A DNA stretch of 64,000 bases from Pohlia nutans (Eukaryota > Streptophyta > Bryopsida > Bryales > Mniaceae). The stretch is taken from the NCBI GenBank assembly GCA_022496805.1, contig CM040087.1:10242001-10306000 (forward strand), given 5' to 3'. This document shows, in pieces, positions 24,091 through 36,804 of the stretch. Under the pieces are notes generated by a model. The model saw only the letters and a list, made by a program, of their open reading frames with translations. It searched no databases and had not been told where the DNA came from. The position numbers and the translations under genes were made by a program. The first letter of the stretch is position 1. Each line of letters begins with the position of its first letter.

Positions 24091-24099
24091 ATATAGCCC

Positions 24100-25806
24100 C
24101 CCACAATTCAAGGGTTTCACCTCGTAGAATCTATGTAGCTAGTTCATTTGAATAAAAAGAGATTCCTTTTCCAATTTCTTTTCCTATTTTAACATTTGAA
24201 ACAATTGATTTGACTAAAAACATTTTTAAGCAACATGACAATAAGGTTATGGTTGCAATCAATGATTTTTGGTCATATGTTTAACAAGTTACAAAAGTGT
24301 TATTCTACTCAATTGTGATAAGAAAAATTATGTATGTAATTTGCTTTCTAATGGGGAAATATATTGGAATTTTAACATGTACAATATTTTTGAAGTTGCA
24401 CTTACTACATATGTACATGTGAAATAATTAGGTGTTTCCATTGAAAGTTGCTAGATTTAAAACTTCTAGTCCCTATTCCACATAATAGTAAAGGAGTGTT
24501 CAACACTCTCACTACTAAGGTTGAACTAATATTAAAGGGTGTTAAACACCTCTCCCTTACTACCATGTGGAGCTGGAATTGGGGGGGTCTAAGTCCAACA
24601 ATTTTCAATGACATCTCATCAATAGAACTTTTTTATTCACATTAATGCAAATCCTATAGCCATCAAGATAGATGGCCCTATTGTAAACATGTTAACTATT
24701 GTACATATGTGAGGTGTTTGGATTTTATTTTTTTAAACTCCATGTGTAGACAAATGTGATAAAAAAATCATGAATCATATGATTTTGACAAATTTGAATA
24801 GGTTATGAATTTGCTTGTCTTCTTCATCTTCTTCCTCTACAATGATTTTCTTTTCCACTTCATTCTCGACTATTAGGCCCTCCCTTTGACCCACTAAAAG
24901 TCCATGTTTCCTTCGTGATGTACAAAGGAAAACATGGTGTTTTAGTGGGACATAGGAAATATCTTTTAGGCAGTAAAGACATTAAGAGTTGGAATGTATT
25001 CATTTTTTGGAAGTTCTACAAGTAATCGACTTATTAATGATTCCAGTAATGAAAAATGATTTGGAAACATAATAAAGTCCATATTTCACAAATGCATAAT
25101 CCATACTTAAAATCTGCAATATCTTCTATGTATGTATTTAAATACTTTGAACAAAACACACACATTCGATCAACGAATCAATTATTTGAAATCTTGTATT
25201 GACCCTTGACTACCTAGGCATCCATATTTTAAACAATGTACAAATTTCATGCACGTTTTTCATCCGTAATGCAATGTACATTTTTTACTATAGATTTTAT
25301 GGGAAGTTAGCTTCATGCATGTGTGAACCAATTAGAAAAGAGAGGATTTGTGAAATTTCTATGCCTCATTTCATCTTGCACCAAAAATTTCTAAAATCTT
25401 AGTTCAAAATAGTTCAAAATTTCTCTAGAAAAAGTCGACTCACAATTTTAAGCAACCACAAAAACTGCAAAAATCACTACACTTAGAATATTACATTTCA
25501 ACCCATCACAACAAATTTTGTTCACACATTGTCAATATCTTATCCACAATTCAATTACAAAAGGATTTTGAATTTTGAGATTCAAACTTTATACAAAAAT
25601 ATTGATGATAGCAATCATACATCTAACCGTATAGATAGAGTCTAAAATTCATAATGTACAACTTTTATTATACAACAAGTTCAAAATAACTCTCTTAGTT
25701 GCATTTTAAAATACATCTTTCCAAACCTCCAAATTTGAAGAGGAGTGTGGGCATTTAGAGGTTAAACGTATATACTCCTAAGGATTAAAAGAAACGTTCT
25801 TAATAA

Positions 25807-25843
<37 letters not shown>

Positions 25844-26982
25844 TTTTTGGGTCATTTTAGAGTCTCTAGCACAAAAAATAAATCATGCCAAATTTTTATT
25901 TAAGAAATAAATAGATTTGAAGTGTTGTGTTTTAAATTTAGGTCTTTGGTTGGTTTTAGGGGCTTTATTAAGAAGCTATATGAACATCTTTCATTTTATA
26001 TTAAAAATTTATGAAAAATCGAATTATTGAATTTGAGTATAAAACAATATATTGTAATGATTAAGCGTGGTACAATTAAAAATATATATTGAGCCATCAC
26101 ATTATTCTTTACAAACATAGATCATAATGTTTATTGTTATTCATATTTTTTGATGATTAAGAGTGGTGCATTTAAAAATGGTAATTTTTGAAATTTTAAA
26201 ATACATATAAAAAAAAATTGAATTAGACACATATGCACTCACCAAGTTTGTTATTAACATAGGAATGTATGTATTGTAATTGATTTATGAAGAATGCATT
26301 CTTTCGAGAAAAACAAATAAGTAAGTAAAGAAATAAATGAAAATCAATTACCTACATGTGTATGCTCAAAGTTTGTAAATAAATTTAAATATTCATAATA
26401 CTAAACTGCAAAGCATGCCTTCTAGAGAGTCCGATTTTTGAATGTATAATTATATCATTCTAAACTCTGGTATTCAAATTTTTATAAGAGAAGGATATGA
26501 ATAATGGTTTTCTATTCTCTTTCAATTTCTAAATGTTTGAAGAATCATACAATAACTTTTTAACACTAATAATGAATTTGTAAAATAATAATAATAATAA
26601 TAATACTAATAATGCACTTTGGGTAAAAAATTTGTTTTAGATTTTTGATAATTTTGTAGGTTCAAATATAAAAAATTAATTGCAATTCGATGGTTTTTTA
26701 AAACTTTATTTCCAAAGCATTTTATGAAAAAAAAAGATGTATCTTAACAAATTCTAACACTATGCATTCGTTATTTCAACCCAAGGGTGTACCTTTTATT
26801 AAATCCTAAAATCATGTGCTTTTGCAACATACTTAAAAAACCCCCTATATGCAAGTTGTTTTTTTTAATGTTATTGAGTAATACACGTACAACTATAATG
26901 ATAAAAAGTAAGTGGCAATAGGTATATATAAAAGAAACCCCTTCATATACACAGTCTTTAACATATGTATACAAATATAGTT
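24100..26982. other. AT-rich intergenic DNA
   Basis: No supported gene. It contains a TA tract at 25811-25840, an ATA-repeat at 26583-26612 and a solo TTAA-type right end at 25752-25765. Confidence 0.55.
25811..25840. repeat. AT dinucleotide tract
   Basis: Fifteen TA/AT units in AT-rich intergenic DNA. Confidence 0.9.
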
Positions 26983-26986
26983 TTAA

Positions 26987-27889
26987 CCCCTAAAGGACCA
27001 GGTGAACACATTGTGTCCACGAATAATTTCATTACTTTAATAACTTGTTTGGATTTCATAATTTTGACTCAATGTTAACTAAAGAATTGAACATGTTTGT
27101 TTCAAGAACACAAAAATCCTTCAAGATTTGCAATTAAAACTAAAAAATTAAAACGTCAACGTAGGTGAACTTGGGACAAAGTAGTTAGGGCGGTTGATGA
27201 CTTGGAGGGCGTTTTCACACTCTGACGTCACATTCGTAAAAAAAAAGAAGTGTCCAATATGTAAAACATTTGTCATTACTGCATCATTAACACTATAAAA
27301 TAATTACGGGAAATGTTTAAATATATTTTAAATGGAATCTTTTCAAAATAATTGGAATCTTTTCTACATATTTTATATTATTTTGGAATATTTTGGAATA
27401 TTCCAAATATATATTTGAATTCTTTAAAACATTTTTGCAATGTAAAAATTAATACAATCACAAACACCGGCTCAACAAGTCACCAACAAGTCACTTCACC
27501 CAAACATAAATTTTTGAGAATCAATCATTGTTGTTGTATTTAGTTTTAGAACACCATTTTTTGTGGACACCTAGATATAGTACATCTTTGTATGCTTCTA
27601 AACTTTCAAACGCTAATCATGGTTTTTAAATTTATGAGAAAGTTTGCAATGAATGACCTGTTGGTTTTATTTAAAATTCTCAAAAATCGACTTATGATCA
27701 AACCTTATAATCATGTAATATATACAGTAGATTGTTCTGAAAATTGATGTATACTCTCATGACTAAGTCCTTTTTGAACTTCAACGGTGAAGTTTTCTAC
27801 ATGAATACTAATCAAGAGATACAATTGCCTTTCTGAAAGCATCACAAGAAAGTGATAAAATTTTAGCAATGAGCATGGTCCTTTAGGGG
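26987..27889. mobile_element. TTAA-type MITE
   Basis: Flanked by TTAA (26983-26986 and 27890-27893) with a perfect 14-bp inverted end, CCCCTAAAGGACCA. A short palindrome with arms GTGAACACA / TGTGTCCAC lies about 20 bp inside the left end. No gene inside. Confidence 0.88.
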
Positions 27890-28240
27890 TTAAATGAAAA
27901 TCAACCCTTAGCTAACATTGACAAAGTCATTGAAATTTTTTTCATCGCCCAAATGTTACTCATATGTGTTTTAATTCTGCAATATATGTCATAGTAGCTA
28001 GCTAGTATAATTATTTTTTCCAAAACTATCATCAAATGATTAGTAAGATCACAAGTCCACTTGTTGTTAGCAAGGTTCTTGTAAAGAGATAAGATAATGC
28101 AAAAGTCATAAAAATATTCATCTTAGTTTCTACAATATAAAAAATTATGCTTTAAAGTCCAATGGCACTTGTCTACCATACATATACAAGTGTTCTATAT
28201 TTTTAAAGGACCCTCCATGTATATACATAACTACAAATTA

Positions 28241-28673
28241 GGGGCGGTTTACACTACGGACCAAAAACTCGTCTCATGCAGCTCTAAAATCTATGATTGG
28301 TTCCATCAACTCGTCCCGGGATGACTTGGGTTTACACTGCAAGGAAAAAAGAAAATTGACCAAAGAAGTTGAGGTCCTTAAAAGGCCTAGAAATAGGCCT
28401 AGTGGATAATGTTGAAGGATCTCCCGGATTTGTGGTGAGAGAGGCAAAAAGGGTTCTTTCATTGCGGAATGAGGAGATCATGAGTTTGAAATGCCGTTTT
28501 ATTAATTTTTTAAGTCTCGGTCCAAGTTCGGTTTACACTTAGTGAGACGCCCACGGGCTTTAAAAATTGCATTTTTTTTAAGTGTGACCATGGAAGTGTG
28601 ACCATGAAGTGTGACTATGGAATCAATCCATTTTCCTTGGTCACAACTCTTGCTTTGTAGTGTAAACCGCCCC
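28241..28673. mobile_element. PIF/Harbinger (Tourist)-like MITE
   Basis: Ends are exact inverted GGGGCGGTTTACACTAC, flanked by TTA on both sides (28238-28240 and 28674-28676). The 433-bp interior has no coding capacity. A 3-bp TTA duplication with G-rich ends fits PIF/Harbinger. Confidence 0.85.
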
Positions 28674-28676
28674 TTA

Positions 28677-31183
28677 CTATATGCAAAGTTGACAGATAGA
28701 TAAATAAAAACTTTGACCCCAAGTAGGCCGGCGTGAATAGAGTGTCTATTCGTAATGTCCATGACCAAGTATCCACTGGATAAGGGGCCAAAGAAGCACT
28801 ACTTACAACAATGCTCAAATTAATATTGCTATTGTATACTCACATATACTTTCACCTATTTAGTATAGTGTACCCTTGAGTTTTTCAAGTGCCCAAGTTT
28901 TAAAATCTAAACCTAAACAAATATTTACTCCAAGAGCTAATACCCAATTACAATAAATTTAACAATAAACTCCCATTTTATAAAATTGTAGGCTAGGATT
29001 TATTTTTCTATATTGGTACCTTCTTTTAACTCATAAGTGCCTACAACCTTTGAGAAATACCTAAATCTACTATAAAATGAGGTTTCATTAACTTTTTTGA
29101 GCTTTAACTCTAAAAAGCATGTGTAAGACATCCTTATTGAAAGACGTCTATACGGTTAAAGTCGAAACAAAATGCCTAGATATCTTTCAAATGAATTTAC
29201 ACAAAAAGACTTTGAAAATTCACTAAATTTACAAGTTTAATACTCTCATCTTGTAAATCATTATGATTGATTGAAATTTTTATGCTTCAATAGTGGTAAA
29301 ATTGTTCATTTGAAATTTGTTATAGTTTAGTAGATTGAGGTGTCTTGGGATATCTTTGTAAGAAATCAAAAGATAATTTTATAGGTTGAAATAGTGCACA
29401 TTATGCAAAGGATGATTAAATATTATACATTATGCACTTTTGGCCAATCATTCAGAATTCATATTTTAATAAGTGTTTTTTATTTTTCATATAATTAAAA
29501 CAAAAATCTCTCTTAAAATCAAATTCAAACATATTTCAACTCTACTACTTAATCCATTTGTACTGATGTCATGGAAAAATCATCATTTACAATTTTCGAT
29601 TGTATGTCACTGTCAAAGAATGGATTTAGTGCGCATTTTATAGCTCAAAACCTTAGATTACTTTTATGTCAAAATGAGAAACTCACATGGGATGAAAAGG
29701 CTTGCACTTACGTGAAAGTAACTACCCAAAATATCATGTAAAAATAACTAATTGCAAAAACATCACTACAAATTAGAAATTGTATAGTGATTCTGTACAT
29801 CGTCAAAAAAATGAATGCTCAAGCAATTTGGGGTTAAATTTCCTAAATGATTTACTCACATGTTTGACATTATTCAATACTTTTGGACTAAGGAAATATT
29901 TATAATATGTTAGAAAATTTTATCTATATAATTATAACAATAGATATTTTTTATATCTAATTTTCTCTGCATGTACAAATTAATTTTGCACCAAGTGATT
30001 CCTAGGAATACCAATAGACAAAATATTAGAAGTTTTCATAAAGTTGTTGGAATAAGAAAATCCTCTCAAGATATAAATAGAACACTAGTAGGGTTTTGGT
30101 TCTTTAGAACTACACTAAATATGTAGATTAGTGTCAGATACACTAATTTACATAAACATGTTGTAAGTTTTTACTGTTGACCAATTTTTTTACCCTCTAT
30201 ATTGGTCAAGATGGGGATTTTTCAATAGTTAGTATCGGAATCAATGCCTTTGGTAATTTTTTTTGTTGAGAGTAAAAATCTATAATGTTTCCAAATCTTA
30301 TAATTATTTAACACTAATCTACCTATTTAGTGTAGTCCTTTGTGACTTACATAGTCCTTAGTGACTCAATTTTTAAGAAAAGAAGTCGTTTTGAACCACT
30401 TAAGTCACAAAAGACCAGTTATGAAGAACCAAAATCTTACTAGTGGAAGCTTTGGTCGTCTTTCGAGGCCAAATCGAATAAAGTATTTTTTTTCCTTCTT
30501 AACAATGAACTAGTGCTCTCAAGATTTACTACAAGATAGTGAAAAAAGGCCCCGCATGGTACCACATGGGCCTTTTGGTGACTTTGAGCCACATGGTCAT
30601 TTCTCTTTTTAAGGTTGATGTAAATCGAAGTCATCCCAAAATGAGTTCAAGGGTCAATTATTGATTTTAGAAGCGCATGAGACATCTTCTTTGTTCATGA
30701 TGTCTAAAAGCATATTCATTAATATTATGAAGATGCCTTGTCCTTTAGATGAAAAGTTGACACAAAATCACCCTAAGTTTTGTAAATCTCCTAGATCTCC
30801 ATTGTTCTCAAAACCACTAAAGTTATTGTATTTTCTTTTCTTAATTACACATCATGATTGCATGATCCATAGATGGTGCCATTTGTGAGTGGCTTACTTA
30901 CTATTTAAAAAACCTAATGGAGTGATGTTGGTGGGAAAATATAACGTATGCCCTATAATTTTTGGATGATCTCAAAGTGCTATTCCAAGTTGCTAGTGGA
31001 AATGCTCTAACATTGTGAAATTTTACACAACACATAGCCACAAGGTAAGGGAGTACACATAATCAAAAGTTGAGTACAATTACAACGCATGAGTTGTAAA
31101 ATATGAGATTTTGAGTACCAAGAGTACACAAATTTTTCCCCATTCTTATCATATGTGTACCGTATATGCAACAACTGGCCAAT
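28677..31183. other. AT-rich intergenic DNA
   Basis: I see no gene, RNA or bounded repeat. Near 30060-30430 imperfect inverted phrases around TTAGTGTAGT suggest an old foldback, which I could not delimit. Confidence 0.45.
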
Positions 31184-31430
31184 ATCTATTATATAATGTA
31201 GGGTGGTGTACGCACACTCTCAACAACATTTCTGTCCCAAAATGATTGTGCTATATTCTGGCATGCACTAATCTAGTTTATTATATAATGCATAGTGGTG
31301 CACGCACGAATGCACACACAAACGCACATAATGGTTCTCTCGCCGAAATGGTTATGCTATATTCTGGCATGCACCAATCTAGTTTATTATATAATGCATA
31401 GTGGTGCACGCATGAACGCACACAATGCAT
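31184..31430. repeat. minisatellite, about 106-bp unit
   Basis: The phrase GCTATATTCTGGCATGCAC.AATCTAGTT, followed by TTATATAATGCATAGTGGTG, occurs at about 31250 and 31356, with a partial unit before it. Confidence 0.8.
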
Positions 31431-31476
31431 AACATTCAGTAGTCTCTATGAGTGTTGCTTCCCTCCAACAAAATGA

Positions 31477-31735
31477 CGTGGAATATCCCACATCATTTCA
31501 TCCCCCAATGAAATGATGTGGGATATTCCACATCACACCAGTAGCTATGGGGACACGTGGCATTATGCAAGAGCAATCAACCATTGTGAAGAGTAATCGA
31601 GAGCACTCATTCAATCACAATTCAACAGTGTTTTGTAATTGTTTATTTGATTCAATAGTTGATTCAATTAGAAATCACTGGTCGTTCCATGTATAAAGGT
31701 GGATGAAACTAAAAGGTAGTCTCTTTGAAGGCTAC
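31477..31735. repeat. dispersed repeat with a 70-bp hairpin, copy 1
   Basis: Contains arms of about 28 bp (GTGGAATATCCCACATCATT and its inverse) around CCCCCA. An inverted copy lies at 60996-61262 with a continuation at 61813-61860. Non-coding. Confidence 0.75.
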
Positions 31736-31805
31736 TAATGGTTTTGCTATTAGAACGGTTGTGTTGTGTGTGTGAAGTATAGGAGTAAAATTTGTGTATG
31801 ATGTA

Positions 31806-32736
31806 CATTTAGGTAGGAATTGCTTACGAATTCCCACTGCAGGGAATTTTTTTAGAAACTTTGAACAATGCGTGTGTACTAAAAAATGATCCAATTTGGA
31901 AACTGCAAAGTGCGTTGGAATCACATCGGCGTGTACTACAATATTATTACAAATTTACACATGTATTAGTGAAAGTTATACAACAAGTTAAAAATAATAT
32001 ATACACTATCTACAATTGAGTGCTCTCACCGTTTGCTTTAGTTACAGTGTTCATTTTAGCAAGAAAAAAATGAAATGAGTGTTTGAAGTAATTTTTGAGA
32101 TACTTGAGCTCATACTTCTTGAATGATTTGTATCATTTTATCTTTTTCCTTCATAATCTTTTTGATTCCATGGGCTTGTCTCCAATCATTATGATATCTA
32201 CTACGGTGTATTGGATCACCATCCTCCATCAATGTGAATTGAATAGGTATATCATGCACAAAATAGAAGCCAATCGATAGATTTTCATAAATAAGTTCCA
32301 CAAAATGAACTACTGACTGTTTAGTTGGAGGAATGATGACAAGTGGACTTCTATCAAAACCCATGAAAGCCCCTACACCATTACAAAAAAAGAAATTACA
32401 AAGGAGACTGATGAAATGATACAAATCATCCAACTGGTATGAGCTCAAGTATCTCAAAAACAACTTCAAATATTCATTTCATTTTTTCTTGCTAAAATGA
32501 ACACTGTAACTAAAGCAAACGGTGAGAGCACTCAATTGTAGATAGTGTATATATTATTTTTAACTTGTTGTATAACTTTCACTAATACATGTGTAAATTT
32601 GTAATAATATTGTAGTACACGCCGATGTGATTCCAACGCACTTTGCGGTTTCCAAATCGGATCATTTTTGAGTATACACGCATTGTTCAAAGTTTCTAAA
32701 AAAATTTCCCTGCAGTGGGAATTCGTAACCTGACTG
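31806..32736. mobile_element. Tc1/mariner-like element with about 320-bp inverted repeats
   Basis: Sequence 31826-32140 returns inverted at 32405-32725 with roughly 95% identity. The right end reads CAGTCAGGTTACG (inverted) next to TA (32737-32738). The left end is similar but has a short insertion, next to TA at 31804-31805. The centre carries a piece of a mariner-type transposase (32110-32469, minus). It looks like a deletion derivative. Confidence 0.75.
32110..32469 (-). pseudogene. Tc1/mariner transposase fragment
   Basis: A 119-codon minus-strand frame. The middle reads VGAFMGFDRSPLVIIPP, then SVVHFVELIYENL and LMEDGDPIHRSRYHNDW. This matches the stretch of fungal/plant-type Tc1-mariner transposases leading to the second catalytic Asp (the D of MEDGxPxH). 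The first Asp region, DNA-binding domain and final D/E are absent, and both ends of the frame are inverted-repeat sequence. It is a non-functional remnant. Confidence 0.7.
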
Positions 32737-32738
32737 TA

Positions 32739-34018
32739 CAGTACCCTGTAACAAGTGTTGCAACACACTCTGTTTTTTCACTTAAAACATATCCCATGGC
32801 CTAATTTAGAATGATGGTGTTGGCATGATAATCATCACATCTCCATGAGATTTTTGCATCATGGAAGGTGTTCCAGTTACCTTCATACACCATGCATTTT
32901 CTAAATAGAAAGAGGTTTCCATTGCCATGTGTCTACCGAAATTGCCATCATGCTTAAAAATCTTGGAAAAGGGTACCCTTCTTAATGTGATCACTTCTTC
33001 TCTCGGATATCAGATTTTCAGTATGTTTGAGCTTGGGAGGGTCCAGAGATACACATACTTGTTTGCAAGTCATCTTGATGGTACACATTTCTTAGAAAAA
33101 TTGTGTGCAACAAGTCCTGTTTGTCAAACATATCGTTTTTGTGTTGTTGTTAGGACCTTTTTTTTTATCATAGAGTGAGTAAGACATATTGTAAACTTCA
33201 TATCATATTAGGCTTCTATACTACTATAGCTTTGTAATGATACCTTATTTGACTTCATTTGATCAAATTTTGATTTAATATATGAGTTTGATTTCCTTAG
33301 CCTAGAATATGAATGAATGGAAACTATGAAAATACTTTAGAGCCACATAGAGGAGAATTTTACCTATATAGTGTACATCTTTGTAATACCAAGAATGTGA
33401 ACAATGATATATCCTATAAATTGGTGCAATCAAATTTTAAAAAATCATCATATATATTTCTCAGTTAATTTTTTTTGAAATTAAGTGAATAAGATAAAAT
33501 AATTCACCAAAAATAGAGATTTCATTTTTTGACATTGACATTTTATGAACACGTGAAGGGTCCGTAACACAAAAGATTTAATAGGATAAATTTGATAAAA
33601 TCCTCCCATATTGAAAATGAATGAGAGAATTTCAAGAGTTCACAAAATGGTTGCAAGACATGTTGGAGGGTACTGTACAGTACATGAATACGCCATATTT
33701 TAGCTCTGTACTCTGTGACACTTGTACAACAAGAAGATGGACACCCCGACCAGCGGACGGAGAACGGAAACGCCGTCCAACGGTCGGTGGCGGACCTTCT
33801 CCAGAGCCTTCGAGGGCCTTCTAGCGACGTTGCGTCTTGCCCAATTTCCCAACCTCCACCGATCAGCATCGTCAGAGCTTGAAAGGAGATTTTGCGACGT
33901 CTCTTTCACATTTTTGACGAGCTAGGGTGTGCCAAACGAGACTATTGAGTTTTCGAGTCGAGAATTTGGTACAGATTTGAGAGATTTAGGCTCTGTGGTG
34001 TTTTAGGGTTTAAGAGTT
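32739..34018. other. intergenic and probable Fes1 leader
   Basis: No gene is supported in 32739-33600. From about 33700 the base composition rises in GC and leads to the Fes1 ATG, so 33700-34018 is probably promoter and 5' UTR. Open frames here on both strands are not convincing. A phrase GTACTGTACAGTA at 33669 resembles 32735-32748. Confidence 0.4.
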
Positions 34019-36280
34019 ATGGCTGGAATGGGGCCCGACTGGAAAGGTCTGCTGAAATGGAGCATTGCGAACAGTGACGGTACTCAGGCTCCTCGAGAAC
34101 TCAGGTACGCCAATTCTCTGCTGTATCACTCGATTGAAATTCGTGGATTGTGCGATGAAACTGGTTTGGTTTGAATATTTTTCAGGGGTTTAGGAGATTT
34201 TTACTCTGAGCAATGTTCTTATTATTTATTTATTATTGCAGTGAGGAGGATCGGAGGTTTTTTGCGGAAGCCATGCAAGATCATACGGTGGATGTGATAA
34301 AGCGAATGAAAGAGATTTCTTCAGTGATGAGTCTGCCCGGTGAGGTCATTGAGGCTCAGGGTATCACTACAGAGGAGCTTGAAGGTATGCGTTTCCTTAT
34401 TCAATTCAGGGTGAGAGAAGCTGCTTGTTAGAATCATCTGTTTACAAGGTATAATATTCATATAGGGGTTTTTTTCCGAGGCATTTATTATGAAGAAACT
34501 GAGGTTTCAATTGGTTTGTAGGCAATAGTCAAATTTTAAATCAAATAAGGGGAGGGTATGGGAAATTCTCCGACTGGTTTTATCTAAACGAGCCATCATG
34601 TTTTCAATTCAAGGTCAAGAGGTTGTTTGATTCTCATGTTTGAGCTGGTGTGTTCTTTTTCTTTGACGAAAACAGGCATGTTGGAGGAGCTTCAAGAGCA
34701 CGTTGAGTCCATCGACATGGCCAACGGTATGATTCACTCAATTTAAACTTTGAGCATCCTTACGTCATGGCCATGATATTGTGCTTGTTCATGTTTGTAG
34801 TCGTTAGTCTCTGCAGTCCTTTTGACTTACTGTATATTTTTGATGAAGTTTTCTTGGGCTGTTCCCTGACACCAGGACTTTCTGTGTTGCAGACTTGCAT
34901 GCAATCGGAGGCTTGGTGCCCCTGCTGAATTATCTGAAAAATCCGAATGCTGGGATTAGGTCCCGGGCAGCAGAAGTTGTGAGCACGATTGTACAGAATA
35001 ATCCGAAAAGTCAGCAACAAGTGATTGAATGTAATGGTTTGGAAAGTTTGCTGGTGAATTTCAACTTCGACGACAATATAAAAGTGCGAACGAAGGCTTT
35101 GGGTGCCATTTCATGTATGTGGCTTTCTTGAAGCCTAATATTCTCTTTACTATGGTGCTGGTTGTCTTCTTTATGCACTGGCAAGCTCTTGATTCTACTG
35201 ACACTTGTTAATTTGTTCTGTTGTGACAGCATTAATCAGACATAACAAAGTAGCGACCGATGCCTTTAGACTTTCTAACGGGTATGCGGGATTGCGAGAG
35301 GCTCTTGCATCGGAAGACCCCAGATTTCAGAGGTACATAGCTTCTGCTGTTTTCAATATCTGAGTAATAGTTCATTACAGTACACTTGCCATGATCGTCA
35401 TCACCACACTCTTATAGTCAGTGATCTCAAAACTGGCTAAAATTAGCTGAATTTCTACCCAAAAAAATTGGGCTACTAAACAAACAAAGAAAGAAAATGA
35501 TTTTTTATTTTTTTTGAAATGTAGCGAGAATGCTCATCATGATATAAATATGTAGCAACTTCATGAGGTGATATCCGTGATATCATCATGGTATCACCTG
35601 AATATATCAAGGATATTTCCGGATATTATGGAGGTATCGTGAGTATTGTATGCACTGGGTAGCAAAAGTACATACCATTTATGTGGGAGGTCGCATAATG
35701 ATGTTCTAAATGTCATAAAGTGGTTCTGAGATCACTGCTTATAGTGTGTTTCTGTACTCGAAAATGCAGGAAAGCGCTGCAGGTAATGCAGTATCTACTT
35801 CAAGAGAATCCGAAGGACCATAACGTAGCCACGCAACTAGGATTCGTTAGGTCGTTGACAAGCTTAGCCAATAGCTCAGACCTGGATGTTCGGCAAGCTG
35901 CTCTGCAATCTTTGGTCGAGATTGTCCGCAACCAAAGTGCAGGAAAAGCCGATGACACCACCCAACTGAAGGATGCTGTCAGCAGGCGAGTACAGGAGAT
36001 TAAATCCCTGAATCAGGAAGATCTAGCAGCTGTGAAAGAAGAGCGACAACTGGTAGATGCACTGTGGCAGTTACTGTACAAAGAACCCTCGGAGCTAAGG
36101 CAAGAGGGTTTGTTAGTGTTGCCTGAAGATAATCAGGTGCCTCCAGATGTTGCAGGTCGGCAGTTTGCTCCAGGATCATTGCGAGGTTTGATTGATGGCT
36201 CGGCTTCGGAGCCTCCTAGTGGGCAAAACGAGTCCCAAGGAGAAGAGAAGAAGAAGCCGGTTTTGCTCTTGGGTGCCTAG
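34019..36280 (+). CDS. FES1: Fes1/HspBP1-type Hsp70 nucleotide-exchange factor, six exons
   Basis: Exons 34019-34104, 34242-34384, 34676-34726, 34893-35114, 35230-35332 and 35770-36280 join in phase at GT-AG borders to give 371 residues, close to plant Fes1A proteins (about 360). The N-terminal Fes1 domain (GPDWKGLLKWS at 4-14, SEEDRRFFAEAMQ from 29, LEELQEHVESIDMAN from about 79) is followed by armadillo repeats (GGLVPLLNYL, AAEVVSTIVQNNPKSQQ, GLESLL, GAISSLIRHN, FQRKALQVMQYLLQENP, then to about 270). A conserved tail, EERQLVDALWQLLYKEP, starts near 290 and the protein ends LLLGA. Family role: cytosolic or nuclear factor that releases ADP from Hsp70 and protects clients in heat stress. No disabling change is seen. 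The ATG is chosen because its first residues match the family N-terminus. No clear heat-shock element was found upstream. Confidence 0.95.
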
Positions 36281-36804
36281 TTTGTGGCCCACCAGAACAA
36301 TGTTTTCATGTTAATACAGCATGTTAACTATGCAGACTTTGAGGTTAATTCAACTCACTCCATTTCTGTCAGTGTTCTTGTCAGTTTGCTACCTTTAGGG
36401 TTATCCTTTTGCAACGCAGTCTTCAATTCGGGCTGATGATAAAATGTTGCTAGAACCTCATCTATTGGGATTGCCCTTTGATTCATCAAATAAGTTAGAC
36501 CTAAGTTTGCTCTTCTACAAGTCGACATTTACTCTTTAACCCCTAAGCGTTTGAAACGCCCAATATGACCATCTGAACTTTGCAACGGTGGCATTTTCTC
36601 ATTTTAGTTTTATGGTTGCAATACATCATTTAACCCTTAAATGTCACAAGGTCTAGTTTTTGAACAATTAACAGATTCAAACTCACCTTATGTTCTCATT
36701 CGTGCTTGGATGAAAGTCATCCAATTTTTTGAAGATACTTCACCAAGTTATTGTCCTATCTAATGGTTGGATTTAGTGATACTTGAGTATATATTTTTTG
36801 TGTC
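36281..36804. other. Fes1 3' flank with solo TTAA-type ends
   Basis: After the stop come about 200 bp of likely 3' UTR. TTAA plus CCCCTAAGCG at 36536-36549 and TTAA plus CCCTTAAATG at 36630-36643 look like left ends of TTAA-type elements, but I cannot find partners. No gene. Confidence 0.5.

Noticed and set aside
33631..33641. Heat-shock element upstream of Fes1 (TTCAAGAGTTC)
   Set aside because: The spacing does not give the required nGAAnnTTCn units.
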